DNA from: Oceanobacillus sp. CFH 90083
GTDB taxonomy: Bacteria > Bacillota > Bacilli > Bacillales > Amphibacillaceae
NCBI RefSeq assembly: GCF_009389585.1
Contig: NZ_VIYG01000015.1
Location: forward strand, 28,527 to 78,171
DNA length: 49,645 bases
Reading direction: 5' to 3'
Part shown: piece after piece, positions 1 to 8,005 of the stretch
Layout: each line of letters starts with the position of its first letter
Position numbering within the stretch: position 1 is the stretch's first letter
Translations under genes and position numbers: made by a program
Notes under the pieces: generated by a model
Database searches by the model: none
What the model was told of the DNA's origin: nothing
Seen by the model: only the letters and a program-made list of their open reading frames with translations

Positions 1-183
1 AGATGGAAAGAAAACCCCCACTGAATGAGTTTCACTTTATATTAAACAGCCGTATACCATAAAAGGAATAAATGACTTTTAATACATAATTTATAATGAA
101 CATTCTTGCCACGGTGAGATCAAAACCAGATTCTAAAAATTAAAAACTTTCAGAATGAACATCAAGTTGTATAAAAACCCTTT

Positions 184-465
184 TTAAATATTTGATACCA
201 TTCTTCCAATTGATTTTGTGGCAATATCAAGGTATTTTAGAATTTCTCTGGAAAACTCAACTGCAGCCGTACCATTGGCAGTAATAAAACCTTCTGTTGA
301 AACAGCTTGTTTTTCGATAAAATGTTCTTTACCCTTATAATCAGGAGCAGCTTCTATTAAATGAGCAGTTGAATTCCCAGTATGTATTATATGATCTAAG
401 TATCCTTTATTTCTATATATATATAACAAAAAACCTGAATATTTTTCAAAATATTCCATTATCAA
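184..465 (-). pseudogene. C-terminal fragment of a DJ-1/PfpI-family protein
   Basis: The residues from about 20 onward (KGYLD..HTGN, then DYKGKEHF, then ITANGTAAVEFSREIL) match the C-terminal third of class-I glutamine-amidotransferase-like DJ-1/PfpI proteins, which are usually about 200 residues. The N-terminal half with the nucleophile-elbow cysteine is missing, and the first 20 residues do not look like the family. No convincing N-terminal half is seen in the bases upstream, so this is most likely a truncated relic. Family assignment is by motif recall; loss of function is inference. Confidence 0.6.
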
Positions 466-896
466 AACTTATGAATACTTTGAGTTGCGGTGAACATAAC
501 ATCCAGGCAATGTTAACTTTTTCCTAAATACATTGTAGTTTGCTTTTTTCATTTTGATTCCCAAGAAAGAACTTTTAATCATACATTAATAATACCAAAC
601 AAACGTTCTTGTCGAAAGTTATTTTCAACAAAAAGCTTACTCCGTATAAAGCAGAGGTTTTCCATATCAAAAAATCTGATAGCAGAATAGGCTACCTGTG
701 AAGCGATAGGAAAACCAGCACCTGAAATTTCGGTGGAGCACACGGGCTAATACCAATCGTCTGCATATTTTCAGTCATTATTGTTTTCATTTTTTATCAA
801 ATTGCCTTTATAAAAATTACTTAGAAAAGTTATACTCCATGATAAAATAAACATATTAAATAGCTGCCATTAAAAAATATACGAAGGGGAAATAAA
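466..896. other. Gene-free stretch with a possible decayed reading frame
   Basis: No intact gene is seen. On the minus strand, 579-734 reads open for 51 codons (it contains GAGFPIASQVAYSAIRFF) and ends in TGA, but has no start codon or ribosome binding site. It looks like the tail of a lost gene that I cannot identify. The last 60 bases hold the promoter region and ribosome binding site of the acetyltransferase at 897. Confidence 0.35.
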
Positions 897-1358
897 ATGA
901 ACTGGAAGATTAGAAAAGCCGTACAAAGTGATGCAGATGTAATTACTGTATTAAGAATGGAACTTCTGACAGCAGCCGGAGATGTAACTGAAGAAAATAA
1001 ATTAAAAGTATTTCATGCAAACCAGCTTTATTTTAAGGGAAAGCTAGCTAATGGTCTGTTTACTGCCTGGTTAGCAGAGATTCATGGAGAAGTTGCCGCC
1101 ATAAGTGGATTAGTATTTTTTGAAAGACCGCCCCACGGTGAAAATTTAACTGGATCAGAAGCGTATATAATGAACATGTACACCAGACCAGATTTTAGAG
1201 GCATGGGTATAGCCCGTTCCTTATTGGAAGAATGCATTTCGCATTGTAAAAGCGCAAATGTTCAGCGAATATGGCTGCATGCTTCTGAAGAGGGTCATCC
1301 TCTTTATAAGCAAATGGGATTTACTGATAAGCATTCGGAGATGGAGTTAATATTATAG
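897..1358 (+). CDS. GNAT-family N-acetyltransferase
   Basis: A single-domain 153-residue protein that probably transfers acetyl from acetyl-CoA to an unknown amine. The acetyl-CoA-binding motif A is clear: YTRPDFRGMGIARSLLEECI at about residues 98-117 contains the R-G-M-G-I-A pyrophosphate loop. The LYKQMGF segment near 138-144 is the usual motif B region. The start is set by GAAGGGG placed 7 bases upstream of ATG. It is monocistronic, with a hairpin directly after the stop. It is the only plus-strand gene in the first 7 kb. The substrate cannot be read from sequence. Confidence 0.85.
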   Translation: MNWKIRKAVQSDADVITVLRMELLTAAGDVTEENKLKVFHANQLYFKGKLANGLFTAWLAEIHGEVAAISGLVFFERPPHGENLTGSEAYIMNMYTRPDFRGMGIARSLLEECISHCKSANVQRIWLHASEEGHPLYKQMGFTDKHSEMELIL

Positions 1359-1363
1359 AATAC

Positions 1364-1407
1364 CACTCAGGCCGGCGGGAGTGTTTGTTAGCCTGAGTGA
1401 TATTTTT
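1364..1407 (+). terminator. Rho-independent terminator of the GNAT gene
   Basis: A 9-bp stem (CACTCAGGC / GCCTGAGTG) with an 18-base loop begins 5 bases after the stop codon and is followed by ATATTTTTAC. Confidence 0.7.
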
Positions 1408-1475
1408 ACAACCTACGCGATATTAAAATTCTTTTTTCCTTTCCGAAAATAAAATCCTCAACGAATCTAAAGCCC

Positions 1476-1589
1476 CTAGCTTCCTGGCTTAGCAAATTCA
1501 TCAGCATGAAACTTCCAATTATTGCATATCATCAATGTAACCAATTCATCTTTTTCTTTAAGATACTTTTTAAACTAAATCCCCCTCAT
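1476..1589 (-). pseudogene. N-terminal relic of a GNAT-like acetyltransferase
   Basis: A ribosome binding site (AAGGAG) precedes ATG at 1589. The reading frame gives MRGI, an in-frame TAG, then a 32-residue open stretch containing EKDELVTLMICNNWKFHADE before a second TAG. The pattern 'L..F...N.W.FH' is typical of the N-terminus of one group of GNAT proteins. Sequence beyond 1476 in other frames is not recognisable. Assignment is tentative. Confidence 0.4.
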
Positions 1590-1640
1590 ACATTTTTCTC
1601 CTTATGTACAATGAATCCTTTCTGCATTTACCCATTTACA

Positions 1641-2162
1641 TTACTCCACAGTCTCTTCTTTAATAGAATTAGCAATAGCCTCACATTTCTTGATTGCCCA
1701 TATGTAATGTTTATAAGTATTCGCAGCAAAATAGCTGTATAAATTACTTGTCTTTGTCCACTTATAGTATTTTTTTGTCATGATTTCTTCATTAGTATGT
1801 GATTGTATAAGCTTCATTACTCTTTCGTGGCTTAGCTTCAATTTTTTTATCGCTTGATTTATCGTTACATCCTGGTAATTTTCCCAAATCTGCCTATTCA
1901 GCAGCCTGATTGTTCTCCACATATAACCCGGAGCCGGCATAAAAGGAGTATCTCCATCCATTCCTTCTCTGTACCATCTCTCAAGCATTGCATGCCACTC
2001 ATAGAGATGCATCAATACATCACAGAAATTTTTATCTCTCTCTTCGGTTTCAACGGTAATTGTTCTTTTTCTGGCTGGGATGGATTCAATCATTTCTAAT
2101 AATGCTTTAAGATTCTTTTCACTTTCCGTTAATAGAATTTCTTTCCCACTTTTCTCAGCTAT
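1641..2162 (-). CDS. ClbS/DfsB-family four-helix-bundle protein with non-canonical start
   Basis: The family (DUF1706, DinB superfamily) includes ClbS, the colibactin self-resistance protein. The segment ATG-to-stop from 2093 (150 aa) already shows conserved family patterns: FCDVLMHLYEWHAMLERWYR, then GYMWRTIRLLNRQIW, then KKYYKWTKTSNLYSYFAANT. Family members are about 165-170 residues and need the preceding helix. The frame stays open upstream to 2162 and encodes AEKSGKEILLTESEKNLKAL, the expected N-terminus. AGGAGG lies 8 bases before an ATA codon (2160-2162), with two ATT codons between. There is no ATG, GTG or TTG in that extension. Initiation at ATA or ATT, or a recently lost ATG, are the options. 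Confidence 0.65.
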   Translation of the reverse strand: MAEKSGKEILLTESEKNLKALLEMIESIPARKRTITVETEERDKNFCDVLMHLYEWHAMLERWYREGMDGDTPFMPAPGYMWRTIRLLNRQIWENYQDVTINQAIKKLKLSHERVMKLIQSHTNEEIMTKKYYKWTKTSNLYSYFAANTYKHYIWAIKKCEAIANSIKEETVE

Positions 2163-2258
2163 AATAATCCCCTCCTATTTTACTATACTTTAACATAGGT
2201 ATTTAAACGATTATACTAATTTTCAGAAAAAATATTCTAATAACTATTGAATTTAAAA

Positions 2259-3092
2259 TCACACAATCTTAAATTCATAGCCTGTATAATTAAATATATT
2301 TTTAAATCCGATATTCTCTGCAACAGCTATCGAAGGCTTGTTAGAATCCATACAATCCCAATATGGAATAAGATTATTCTCCAAACACTCCTCCACATAA
2401 GTTAAGGCCGCTTTTTGTGCCAACTTTTTACCTTGATGTTCTTCTAATGTTTCAATCGCAGTAGCGTGAATATTATCAACTGCAAAATTTGAAAAACAGA
2501 TACTTACAATTCTATTTTTAAACATCACACAATAGCCAATGCCTTTTTCTAAAAAGCTGTTGAGGGAAGACCAGGACTCTAATATCCTTGAATGTAAAAA
2601 TTCAATATTTTCAACTGATTGATCACTATTTTCAAAAAGTCTTTCAGAAATTTTGACTATATTATATCCTTCTTCCATTGCAGGCTCGAAGCTGTTGCCT
2701 TTATAATCGCCTTTTTGTAAAGTGTAAACCCTCTGATCCCAGCTTCCTAAATGACGATCTTCAAACAGTCTTTTAATCGTCTCTTCCCACTTGATATGGT
2801 CGCCAATTCCCTCAAACCAGGTCAGCCCGATCTTTCTTGCTTCTGGTACAATTACCGTATCAATAAAATGATTTAATTCATTATTAAACGCCCCGTTACT
2901 TTCATTTCCAATAAAGAAAAAACCATCATTATTACCTAGCCAGATAAGCCCCGAAGCAGGAGACTCTACATCATCTACAAAAATACGGCCGGGATTTACT
3001 CCTTCTACAACTGCTTTTGCTTCTAATTGGCTCTGTTCATGTAATAACTCTTTACATTTGCAGAATTTTGAACTTTTTAATTCTGTTATCAT
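2259..3092 (-). CDS. GNAT acetyltransferase, two-part (PF12746-type)
   Basis: 277 residues. The N-terminal half (about 1-120) contains the lineage pattern ESPASGLIWLGNNDGFFFIG, and the C-terminal half carries a GNAT fold with ATAIETLEEHQGKKLAQKAA as the acetyl-CoA-binding segment. DSNKPSIAVAENIGFKNIFN is the usual end of these proteins. Start ATG at 3092 has GGAGGG upstream. A degraded copy of the last 27 codons lies at 4524-4604, which suggests an old duplication. Substrate unknown. Confidence 0.75.
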   Translation of the reverse strand: MITELKSSKFCKCKELLHEQSQLEAKAVVEGVNPGRIFVDDVESPASGLIWLGNNDGFFFIGNESNGAFNNELNHFIDTVIVPEARKIGLTWFEGIGDHIKWEETIKRLFEDRHLGSWDQRVYTLQKGDYKGNSFEPAMEEGYNIVKISERLFENSDQSVENIEFLHSRILESWSSLNSFLEKGIGYCVMFKNRIVSICFSNFAVDNIHATAIETLEEHQGKKLAQKAALTYVEECLENNLIPYWDCMDSNKPSIAVAENIGFKNIFNYTGYEFKIV

Positions 3093-3146
3093 TATTTATT
3101 CCCTCCCTGTCTCCCCCAATTAAATTTATCAAATTACTTTATTGCT

Positions 3147-3548
3147 TTAATAGGAACGATTCATAAAAACCACTCTCCAGCCATCTGGATCTTCTATCGT
3201 AATCCCTTTCTCTTTCCAATATTCATTCTCCGGCTCCACCTCTTTATATCCCATTTTTTCCAATCTATTTACTACATGCATTATTTCATTTTTATTTTCT
3301 ATATAAAAAACCAGAAGATTATCTTTTGTAGGTGCAGGGCATGGACTCCCCTCCCGATGAGATGTAAATTCTAAGTGATAGTCTATATGAGGCAAACCAA
3401 ATATAACCCCTTTAAATCCTCTATTCCCTTCAAATTCTTCTATTTTTGTTAAACCGATTCCAGATTCGTAAAAGCTGATAATTTCATCAAATTTATCTGT
3501 TGGTCTAGCTATTCTTACTTGCATTGCTGAAAAATCATTAAATTTCAT
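3147..3548 (-). CDS. VOC-family protein, YycE-like
   Basis: Glyoxalase/bleomycin-resistance/dioxygenase fold, 133 residues. Two beta-alpha-beta-beta-beta modules are visible: RIARPTDKFDEIISFYESGI then IDYHLEFTSH, and LLVFYIENKNEIMHVVNRLE then TIEDPDGWRVVFMN. The H and E of YHLEF and a second acidic residue near the end are the usual metal-ligand positions. I use the ATG at 3548 because AGGTGA sits 4 bases upstream; the longer in-frame start would use a codon lacking a binding site. Likely a detoxification or lyase-type enzyme; substrate not predictable. Confidence 0.75.
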   Translation of the reverse strand: MKFNDFSAMQVRIARPTDKFDEIISFYESGIGLTKIEEFEGNRGFKGVIFGLPHIDYHLEFTSHREGSPCPAPTKDNLLVFYIENKNEIMHVVNRLEKMGYKEVEPENEYWKEKGITIEDPDGWRVVFMNRSY

Positions 3549-3681
3549 GTGGTCACCTGCTTCGTAATATTTTTTTCTTTTGGTCAATAAATTTGAGATG
3601 AAATAACTTTGAATATTATAGAAAGATCAAACTTTTATTTTATGCTTTAAACCAATATGTATAACTAGAAAAAGATAATAT

Positions 3682-3892
3682 TTATTCACGAGAGTAACGT
3701 TTTTTAACAGTTTCTTTATATTCTTGTAAATGCCCATATCCGATTTTCTTTTTAACTCTTAATGCTATATCCTCTTCAAATTGTCTTACTATTCTATATA
3801 CATTATGCCAAGCACCTTTGCCAATTTTTGAATATGTTCCATTTTTATTTTTTTAATTCCTTAATGGCATTAATAATAACCTGATCTGCCAT
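3682..3892 (-). pseudogene. Small conserved-looking gene with a one-base frameshift
   Basis: ATG at 3892 with AGGAAGG upstream reads MADQVIINAIKELKK then TAA. Removing one A from the seven-A run just before that stop joins it to an open frame of 55 codons containing SKIGKGAWHNVYRIVRQFEE and HLQEYKETVKKRYSRE. The corrected protein is 69 residues, basic and helical. I do not recognise the family. The 211-base length is 3x70+1, as expected for a single-base insertion. Homopolymer sequencing error is a real alternative. Confidence 0.5.
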
Positions 3893-3970
3893 TACTAATT
3901 ATCCTTCCTAATATACTTTTATCTGCACTTTTTGTAAATTTGGTATTACAGTAACCCCTCCTCAATTTAA

Positions 3971-4498
3971 TCAGGTCTTCCTCCATTCACTCTCTAACAT
4001 GCTCATTTCCCATAAGCTCCAATATTCATCTCCTACTTTCCTTACATCTCTAAGCAGACCTTCCTTTACAAAACCGACTTTTTCATAACTTTTTATAGCT
4101 GATTCATTAAAAGCAAATACACCTAACCCGACTCTATGTAAAGAAAGATGATCAAAAGCAATATTAAGTAATTCGATAACCATTTGCTGCCCTATGCCTT
4201 TACCACGTATATCGGTGTCACCTAATAAAACCTTTCCTATTCTTGCAGAACGATTCTTTAGATCAATATTGTTTAGAGAAATATGTCCGATGGTTTCATT
4301 GGTTTCATCTAAAATCACCTTGTAAATATGTACCTTTGAATTTTCTTCATTTGCACCTTTTATATATTGATTTAATTGTTTAACATCCAAGGGATAACTA
4401 AAATGCGGTCCTGCCCATTGCATCAAAAATTCAGGGGAATCAATCCAGCTGATAAGTTGTTCAAAGTCTTGTCTGCCAAAGTGTTCTAAGCGAATCAA
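3971..4498 (-). CDS. GNAT acetyltransferase, RimJ/RimL-like
   Basis: 175 residues. The N-terminal substrate region SWIDSPEFLMQWAGPHFSYP and the acetyl-CoA motif DIRGKGIGQQMVIELLNIAF (R-G-K-G-I-G loop), followed by SAIKSYEKVGF, are typical of the RimJ/RimL branch of GNATs. Initiation is at TTG (4496-4498) with GGGAG about 10 bases upstream; there is no nearer ATG that keeps the conserved N-terminus. Whether it acetylates ribosomal proteins, peptides or small molecules is unknown. Confidence 0.75.
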   Translation of the reverse strand: MIRLEHFGRQDFEQLISWIDSPEFLMQWAGPHFSYPLDVKQLNQYIKGANEENSKVHIYKVILDETNETIGHISLNNIDLKNRSARIGKVLLGDTDIRGKGIGQQMVIELLNIAFDHLSLHRVGLGVFAFNESAIKSYEKVGFVKEGLLRDVRKVGDEYWSLWEMSMLESEWRKT

Positions 4499-4523
4499 TT
4501 ATATTCAACTCCCATCTTTTAAG

Positions 4524-4604
4524 TTAATCATAAAGCTTCCTTATATAATTAAATACATTTCTAAATCCGATATTTTCCGCAGCCGCAATAGAAGACCTTG
4601 CCAG
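4524..4604 (-). pseudogene. Relic of the 3' end of a PF12746-type GNAT gene
   Basis: The frame reads SSIAAAENIGFRNVFNY and ends in TAA. It aligns residue for residue with the end of the intact gene at 2259-3092 (PSIAVAENIGFKNIFNY), and the nucleotides are also clearly similar. Nothing recognisable remains of the rest. It lies just upstream of the TTG-started GNAT gene. Confidence 0.65.
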
Positions 4605-4693
4605 ACTTCATCCTATTTCAGTACGCTAATTTACATAACTGAAAAAAGATATTAAATTTTTATTTATGAATACTCCATTAACAATGAAACAGC

Positions 4694-5014
4694 CTATTTT
4701 AATAATGACAGTACGTTAATAACAGGTTCTTCATAAGGATGAACACTTCTAATTATGTTTTCCACTTCTTCTATATTCTCGTACAAGCAATTAAATTCCA
4801 TTTTACATTCTGTCCCAAAAGATATCTCACCAATAGAACCATCAAATGGCGCTGCATCCTCCAAGGGTCTCCAATATCCTTTTACCAATGAATAAGAAAT
4901 GACATGATCATAATTTCCCACTCTTAATACACCAATGTCATTTAGCGCATTTCTGAGCTTTTCGATGTACTCCTCCGGCAATAAGACTTCAAATTTTACA
5001 TATTTATTTTTCAT
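4694..5014 (-). CDS. Stand-alone YqfO/NIF3-type PII-like domain protein
   Basis: 106 residues. The patterns LPEEYIEKLRNALNDIGVLRVGNYD, then GYWRPLEDAAPFDGSIGE, then HPYEEPVINVL near the C-terminus match the CutA/PII-like domain inserted in YqfO-type NIF3 proteins; here it is encoded alone. The HPYEEP motif is highly characteristic. Start ATG at 5014 has a G-rich binding site. It is followed at 22 bases by the MBL hydrolase on its upstream side, so the two are probably co-transcribed. Biochemical role unknown; metal or nucleotide sensing is inference. Confidence 0.7.
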   Translation of the reverse strand: MKNKYVKFEVLLPEEYIEKLRNALNDIGVLRVGNYDHVISYSLVKGYWRPLEDAAPFDGSIGEISFGTECKMEFNCLYENIEEVENIIRSVHPYEEPVINVLSLLK

Positions 5015-5036
5015 TGGATTCCCCCCATCCTAATGT

Positions 5037-5819
5037 TTAAAATTGCACACTAAACCCTTTAAAATAATGAACACCTGTGCCAAATCGCGCGAAACCATTC
5101 TTCCGTAAATATTCCACTGCATATTTGACTTCATCCAGAATTTCGGGAGTAAGTCCAAGTGTGTTATGCGATCCATAAATCATGGAGATATGGGGTATTT
5201 TATTTATCTTCTCTAACGAATTCACTAAGTCGACAGGATTTGTTGTCGGATAAAAAGCATAGATTGGTGTTTCATCATACAATAAATCGCCTGTGAATAA
5301 ATAACCTTTCTCTTCATCAAAAATAGCAATATGCCCTGGGGAATGGCCAGGAGTATGATAGATAACTAAGGTTCTATTTCCTAATTCCACCCTATCTCCA
5401 TCTTTTAATAGCCCCGTCGGTTCTCCCTGGAAGGGTTTATATGTACTTGGATCAAAGCTTTCCGGCACAGGAATCGTAATATCTCTCGCTATATTTTGTC
5501 TCATTTGTTCTAACGGCAGCCCTACAATTCCATGAACAAGCCAGTCCCTTTCCGCTTCATGGACAAACAGCCGATCATATTCTCCATGACTTCCAATATG
5601 ATCGGCATGTACATGTGTCGTAATAACATTAATTGGCAGATTGGTAAGTTGATCTGTAATTCGTTTCATATTATCGATACCTAGGCCCGTATCGATTAAT
5701 GCTGCTTTTGTATCTCCAATAAGCAAAAAAGAATGTACTCTCTCCCAATGTCCAAGCTCACTAATGGCATATGTTTTGTTGTCAATTTCCCGAACGGTAA
5801 ACCATGGATCGTTTAACAT
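5037..5819 (-). CDS. MBL-fold metallo-hydrolase
   Basis: 260 residues. The zinc-binding signature THVHADHIGSHG and downstream ligands in HTPGHSPGHIAIF, TGDLLY and YGSHNTLG are all present, so a di-metal active site is expected. The N-terminal strand pair (FLLIGDTKAALIDTGLG) is typical. I place the start at the second ATG (5819) because AGGAGG overlaps the first ATG and lies 6 bases before the second. Substrate unknown; the family covers thioesterases, lactonases and glyoxalase II-like enzymes. Confidence 0.85.
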   Translation of the reverse strand: MLNDPWFTVREIDNKTYAISELGHWERVHSFLLIGDTKAALIDTGLGIDNMKRITDQLTNLPINVITTHVHADHIGSHGEYDRLFVHEAERDWLVHGIVGLPLEQMRQNIARDITIPVPESFDPSTYKPFQGEPTGLLKDGDRVELGNRTLVIYHTPGHSPGHIAIFDEEKGYLFTGDLLYDETPIYAFYPTTNPVDLVNSLEKINKIPHISMIYGSHNTLGLTPEILDEVKYAVEYLRKNGFARFGTGVHYFKGFSVQF

Positions 5820-5872
5820 AAGCATCCTCCTGCTTCTCCCTAATTAAGAAAATTTATTTACCAGATTTCTTA

Positions 5873-5940
5873 CCTTTTCTATATACTCTCCCGGCAATAA
5901 AGCATCAAGTTCACATATTTATTTTTCATTAGATTCTTCC
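5873..5940 (-). pseudogene. Relic of the 5' end of a YqfO-like domain gene
   Basis: The 68 bases resemble the start of the gene at 4694-5014: both have the ATG preceded by a similar leader, then an AAAAATAAATATGTG/AAATT-type stretch and a CTCCCGGCAATAA-type stretch on the plus strand. Only about 19 codons remain and they contain indels. It marks a lost second copy. Confidence 0.55.
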
Positions 5941-5974
5941 ATATTCAATCCCAGCCTAGAGTAAATAAGATATG

Positions 5975-6175
5975 TTACGCATTATCCAAATTAGGCTGGC
6001 GTAACAGTCCAATTTTTTCCGCGACTTTTAAAGAAGGGATATTGGATGGCCTAACTCTTGATATTACCGGCAACTCAGAAAGGTGTTTACGTGCCAAACA
6101 TACAGAATATCTGGCTAACTCTGTAGCATATCCATTGCCGCAAATTTCAGGTAAAAATCTATAATACAGATTCAA
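5975..6175 (-). pseudogene. C-terminal fragment of a RimL-like GNAT acetyltransferase
   Basis: 66 codons encode YYRFLPEICGNGYATELARY, the acetyl-CoA-binding motif (G-N-G-Y-A-T), followed by RVRPSNIPSLKVAEKIGL and a short tail. The N-terminal 100 or so residues of a normal RimL-type protein are missing, no start signal is visible, and the fragment begins abruptly. Non-functional by inference. Confidence 0.7.
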
Positions 6176-6532
6176 AGCCTCAATTGCTTTTATCTATCAG
6201 TGATAATTTTTATATAATATAACTATATATTATGTGTTAATTCTTGAATAGTCCATTTGCTAATCTGCCATTCCCCAATTTATTGCAATTGGAATATTTC
6301 CAGATTAAAAGTTTTTTTGTTCTGAAGTGATATGCTCTTATACAAGTTCATATTCCTCGCCAATAAAGTAAAACTTCATTCCATGGGGGTTCTCTTTTAA
6401 CCCCCCCCCACAGAATGAGACTCGACTGCAATTATTCCCCGTCGAAAAGCGTTGTTGCAATGCCTTTGTGACCTGCATCTTGCAGACCCGAACCAAGGGC
6501 AGTCAGCTACACTCCGATAAATAAACCTAAAA
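6176..6532. other. Intergenic region with an unusual C9 hairpin
   Basis: No intact gene. Positions 6376-6418 form an inverted repeat (TCATTC..GGGGGTT / AACCCCC..GAATGA) whose right arm contains a run of nine C. It lacks a T-tail, so it is not a standard terminator. On the minus strand, 6430-6520 is briefly open (GSGLQDAGHKGIATTLFDGE) but unidentified. Confidence 0.4.
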
Positions 6533-7015
6533 TTAATCCCAAATCTTAGGGCGGTCTATTTCCATGGTTCTCATATAACTCAATAATTGCCCTGTATGTA
6601 CAGATTCATGATACGCAATCCGCAACAGCATATCGCCCAGTTTTCTTACATAACCAACATCAGAACGATCAATTTCAATATTTTCTAAATCATTTGCACT
6701 AATTGTCTTTATATATTTCATAAATTTATTCCGGTACTGCTGTGCGAACTCCAATTCATCATCAACTGCTGTGAACGCTCGTTCCTCAAATGGATTAGAA
6801 ATATTGTCTAATGTTAATGCCTTACTGCCTCTGTCTATTAGAATTTGATGATAAAGAAACTCCCCTTCTAATACATGTCTAATCATTTCAGCACAGCTTA
6901 ATGCGTTTTCATCGGGCCGCCATTGCAGCATTTCTTCCGGTATTGCTCTCCAAACTTTTTCACTTCTACGTCTAACTTCTTCAAAATTAAGAATGATTAA
7001 ATCATTTGTATTCAT
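6533..7015 (-). CDS. DinB-family protein
   Basis: 160 residues, four-helix-bundle DinB superfamily, whose members include bacillithiol/mycothiol-dependent transferases. The putative metal triad is present: one His in MIRHVLEGEFLYHQ, and two in YHESVHTGQL near the C-terminus. I use the ATG at 7015 because AGGAGGG lies 6 bases upstream; the upstream in-frame start overlaps that site. It is divergent from the ArsR-family gene at 7105 with an 89-base shared promoter region, so that regulator is a likely controller (inference). Confidence 0.8.
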   Translation of the reverse strand: MNTNDLIILNFEEVRRRSEKVWRAIPEEMLQWRPDENALSCAEMIRHVLEGEFLYHQILIDRGSKALTLDNISNPFEERAFTAVDDELEFAQQYRNKFMKYIKTISANDLENIEIDRSDVGYVRKLGDMLLRIAYHESVHTGQLLSYMRTMEIDRPKIWD

Positions 7016-7044
7016 TTCTAGCCCTCCTGTCATATTATAATTTA

Positions 7045-7073
7045 TTGTAGCACGTAAAAACTTCGGCTATAAT
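7045..7073 (+). promoter_or_regulatory. SigA-type promoter of the ArsR gene
   Basis: TTGTAG (7045-7050) and TATAAT (7068-7073) are separated by exactly 17 bp and lie 32 bases before the ArsR start codon. A minus-strand TATAAT (7034-7039) for the divergent DinB gene lies 5 bp away, so one bound regulator could cover both. Confidence 0.65.
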
Positions 7074-7104
7074 CGAACTATGAATGTTTTAAGGAGGTAT
7101 AACC

Positions 7105-7800
7105 ATGGGAAACAAACCCGATTTTTCATATACTGCGAAACTAATGGCTGATTCATCAAGAGCAGCTATGCTGGAAGCTCTGCTTGATCTGGATGGTCTT
7201 CCGGCAAGTGAATTGGCGAAAAGAGCAAATATCTCCTTGCAAACAGCGAGTGGTCATCTGACAAAACTTGTAGACGGAAATTTACTTTGCGTGGAAAAGC
7301 ATGGCCGTCATCGTTATTTTCGAATTGCTAATGCTGATGTTGCACAAGCGATAGAAATGTTAACCGTTATTGCCCCTCCTCCAAAAATTAATTCTTTGAA
7401 GGATTTTTCTCGTGCCAAAAATATTCAAATCGCCAGAACCTGTTATGATCATTTAGCTGGAAAACTAGGTGTATTATTAACGGATGCTTTGATTGAAAAT
7501 GGGTATTTACTTGAGGAAGAAAACAATTTTCTAGTAACAAAAGAAGGTGAACAATTTTTTCATGATTTCAACATTGATTTGGAAGCTTTACGGCAAAAAC
7601 GGAGACACTTTGCCCGAAAGTGCCTGGACTGGAGTGAGAGGCGCTATCACCTAGCAGGAGCTTTAGGAAATGCTATTTTAATTCGATTATTTGATTTAGG
7701 CTGGATTGAAAGATTGCCTGGCCGGGCTGTAAGGGTTACTGACACGGGGGAAAAAGGGTTATATGAATCTCTGGGTATTACTACAAAGGAACTGGGGTAG
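7105..7800 (+). CDS. ArsR-family winged-helix regulator with long C-terminal domain
   Basis: 231 residues. The N-terminal 85 residues are a winged helix: LMADSSRAAMLEALLD, then LPASELAKRANISLQTASGH as the recognition helix and GRHRYFRIAN as the wing. The C-terminal 140 residues (WSERRYHLAGALGNAILIRL) form a second domain seen in some ArsR relatives. No cysteine metal-binding motif is visible in the DNA-binding domain, so it probably senses an organic ligand. AAGGAGG lies 7 bases before ATG. Divergent from the DinB gene. Confidence 0.8.
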   Translation: MGNKPDFSYTAKLMADSSRAAMLEALLDLDGLPASELAKRANISLQTASGHLTKLVDGNLLCVEKHGRHRYFRIANADVAQAIEMLTVIAPPPKINSLKDFSRAKNIQIARTCYDHLAGKLGVLLTDALIENGYLLEEENNFLVTKEGEQFFHDFNIDLEALRQKRRHFARKCLDWSERRYHLAGALGNAILIRLFDLGWIERLPGRAVRVTDTGEKGLYESLGITTKELG

Positions 7801-8005
7801 TTTACTTCATTATTTATTAAGTCAAACTAATCTAGAATTACGTTATGGTTGTATCAAATATGTACTCTTACACCCTTATAGAAACGCATCAGTCAGTTAA
7901 ACACATCGTAATTAGCAAAATAAATTCACTCCTGCAACAAAATATTTTCTTCTGTTCCAGCATTGAAGGCCGCTTCTTTCATTTCAGCCTATCATTTCTA
8001 TCAGG

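Noticed and set aside
709..750. Riboswitch-like short hairpin CACCTGAAATTTCGGTG
   Set aside because: No conserved core of any known riboswitch is seen, and it lies inside the decayed minus-strand frame.
1506..1742. Plus-strand open frame
   Set aside because: Shadow of the ClbS-like gene and GNAT relic on the other strand; composition typical of antisense reading.
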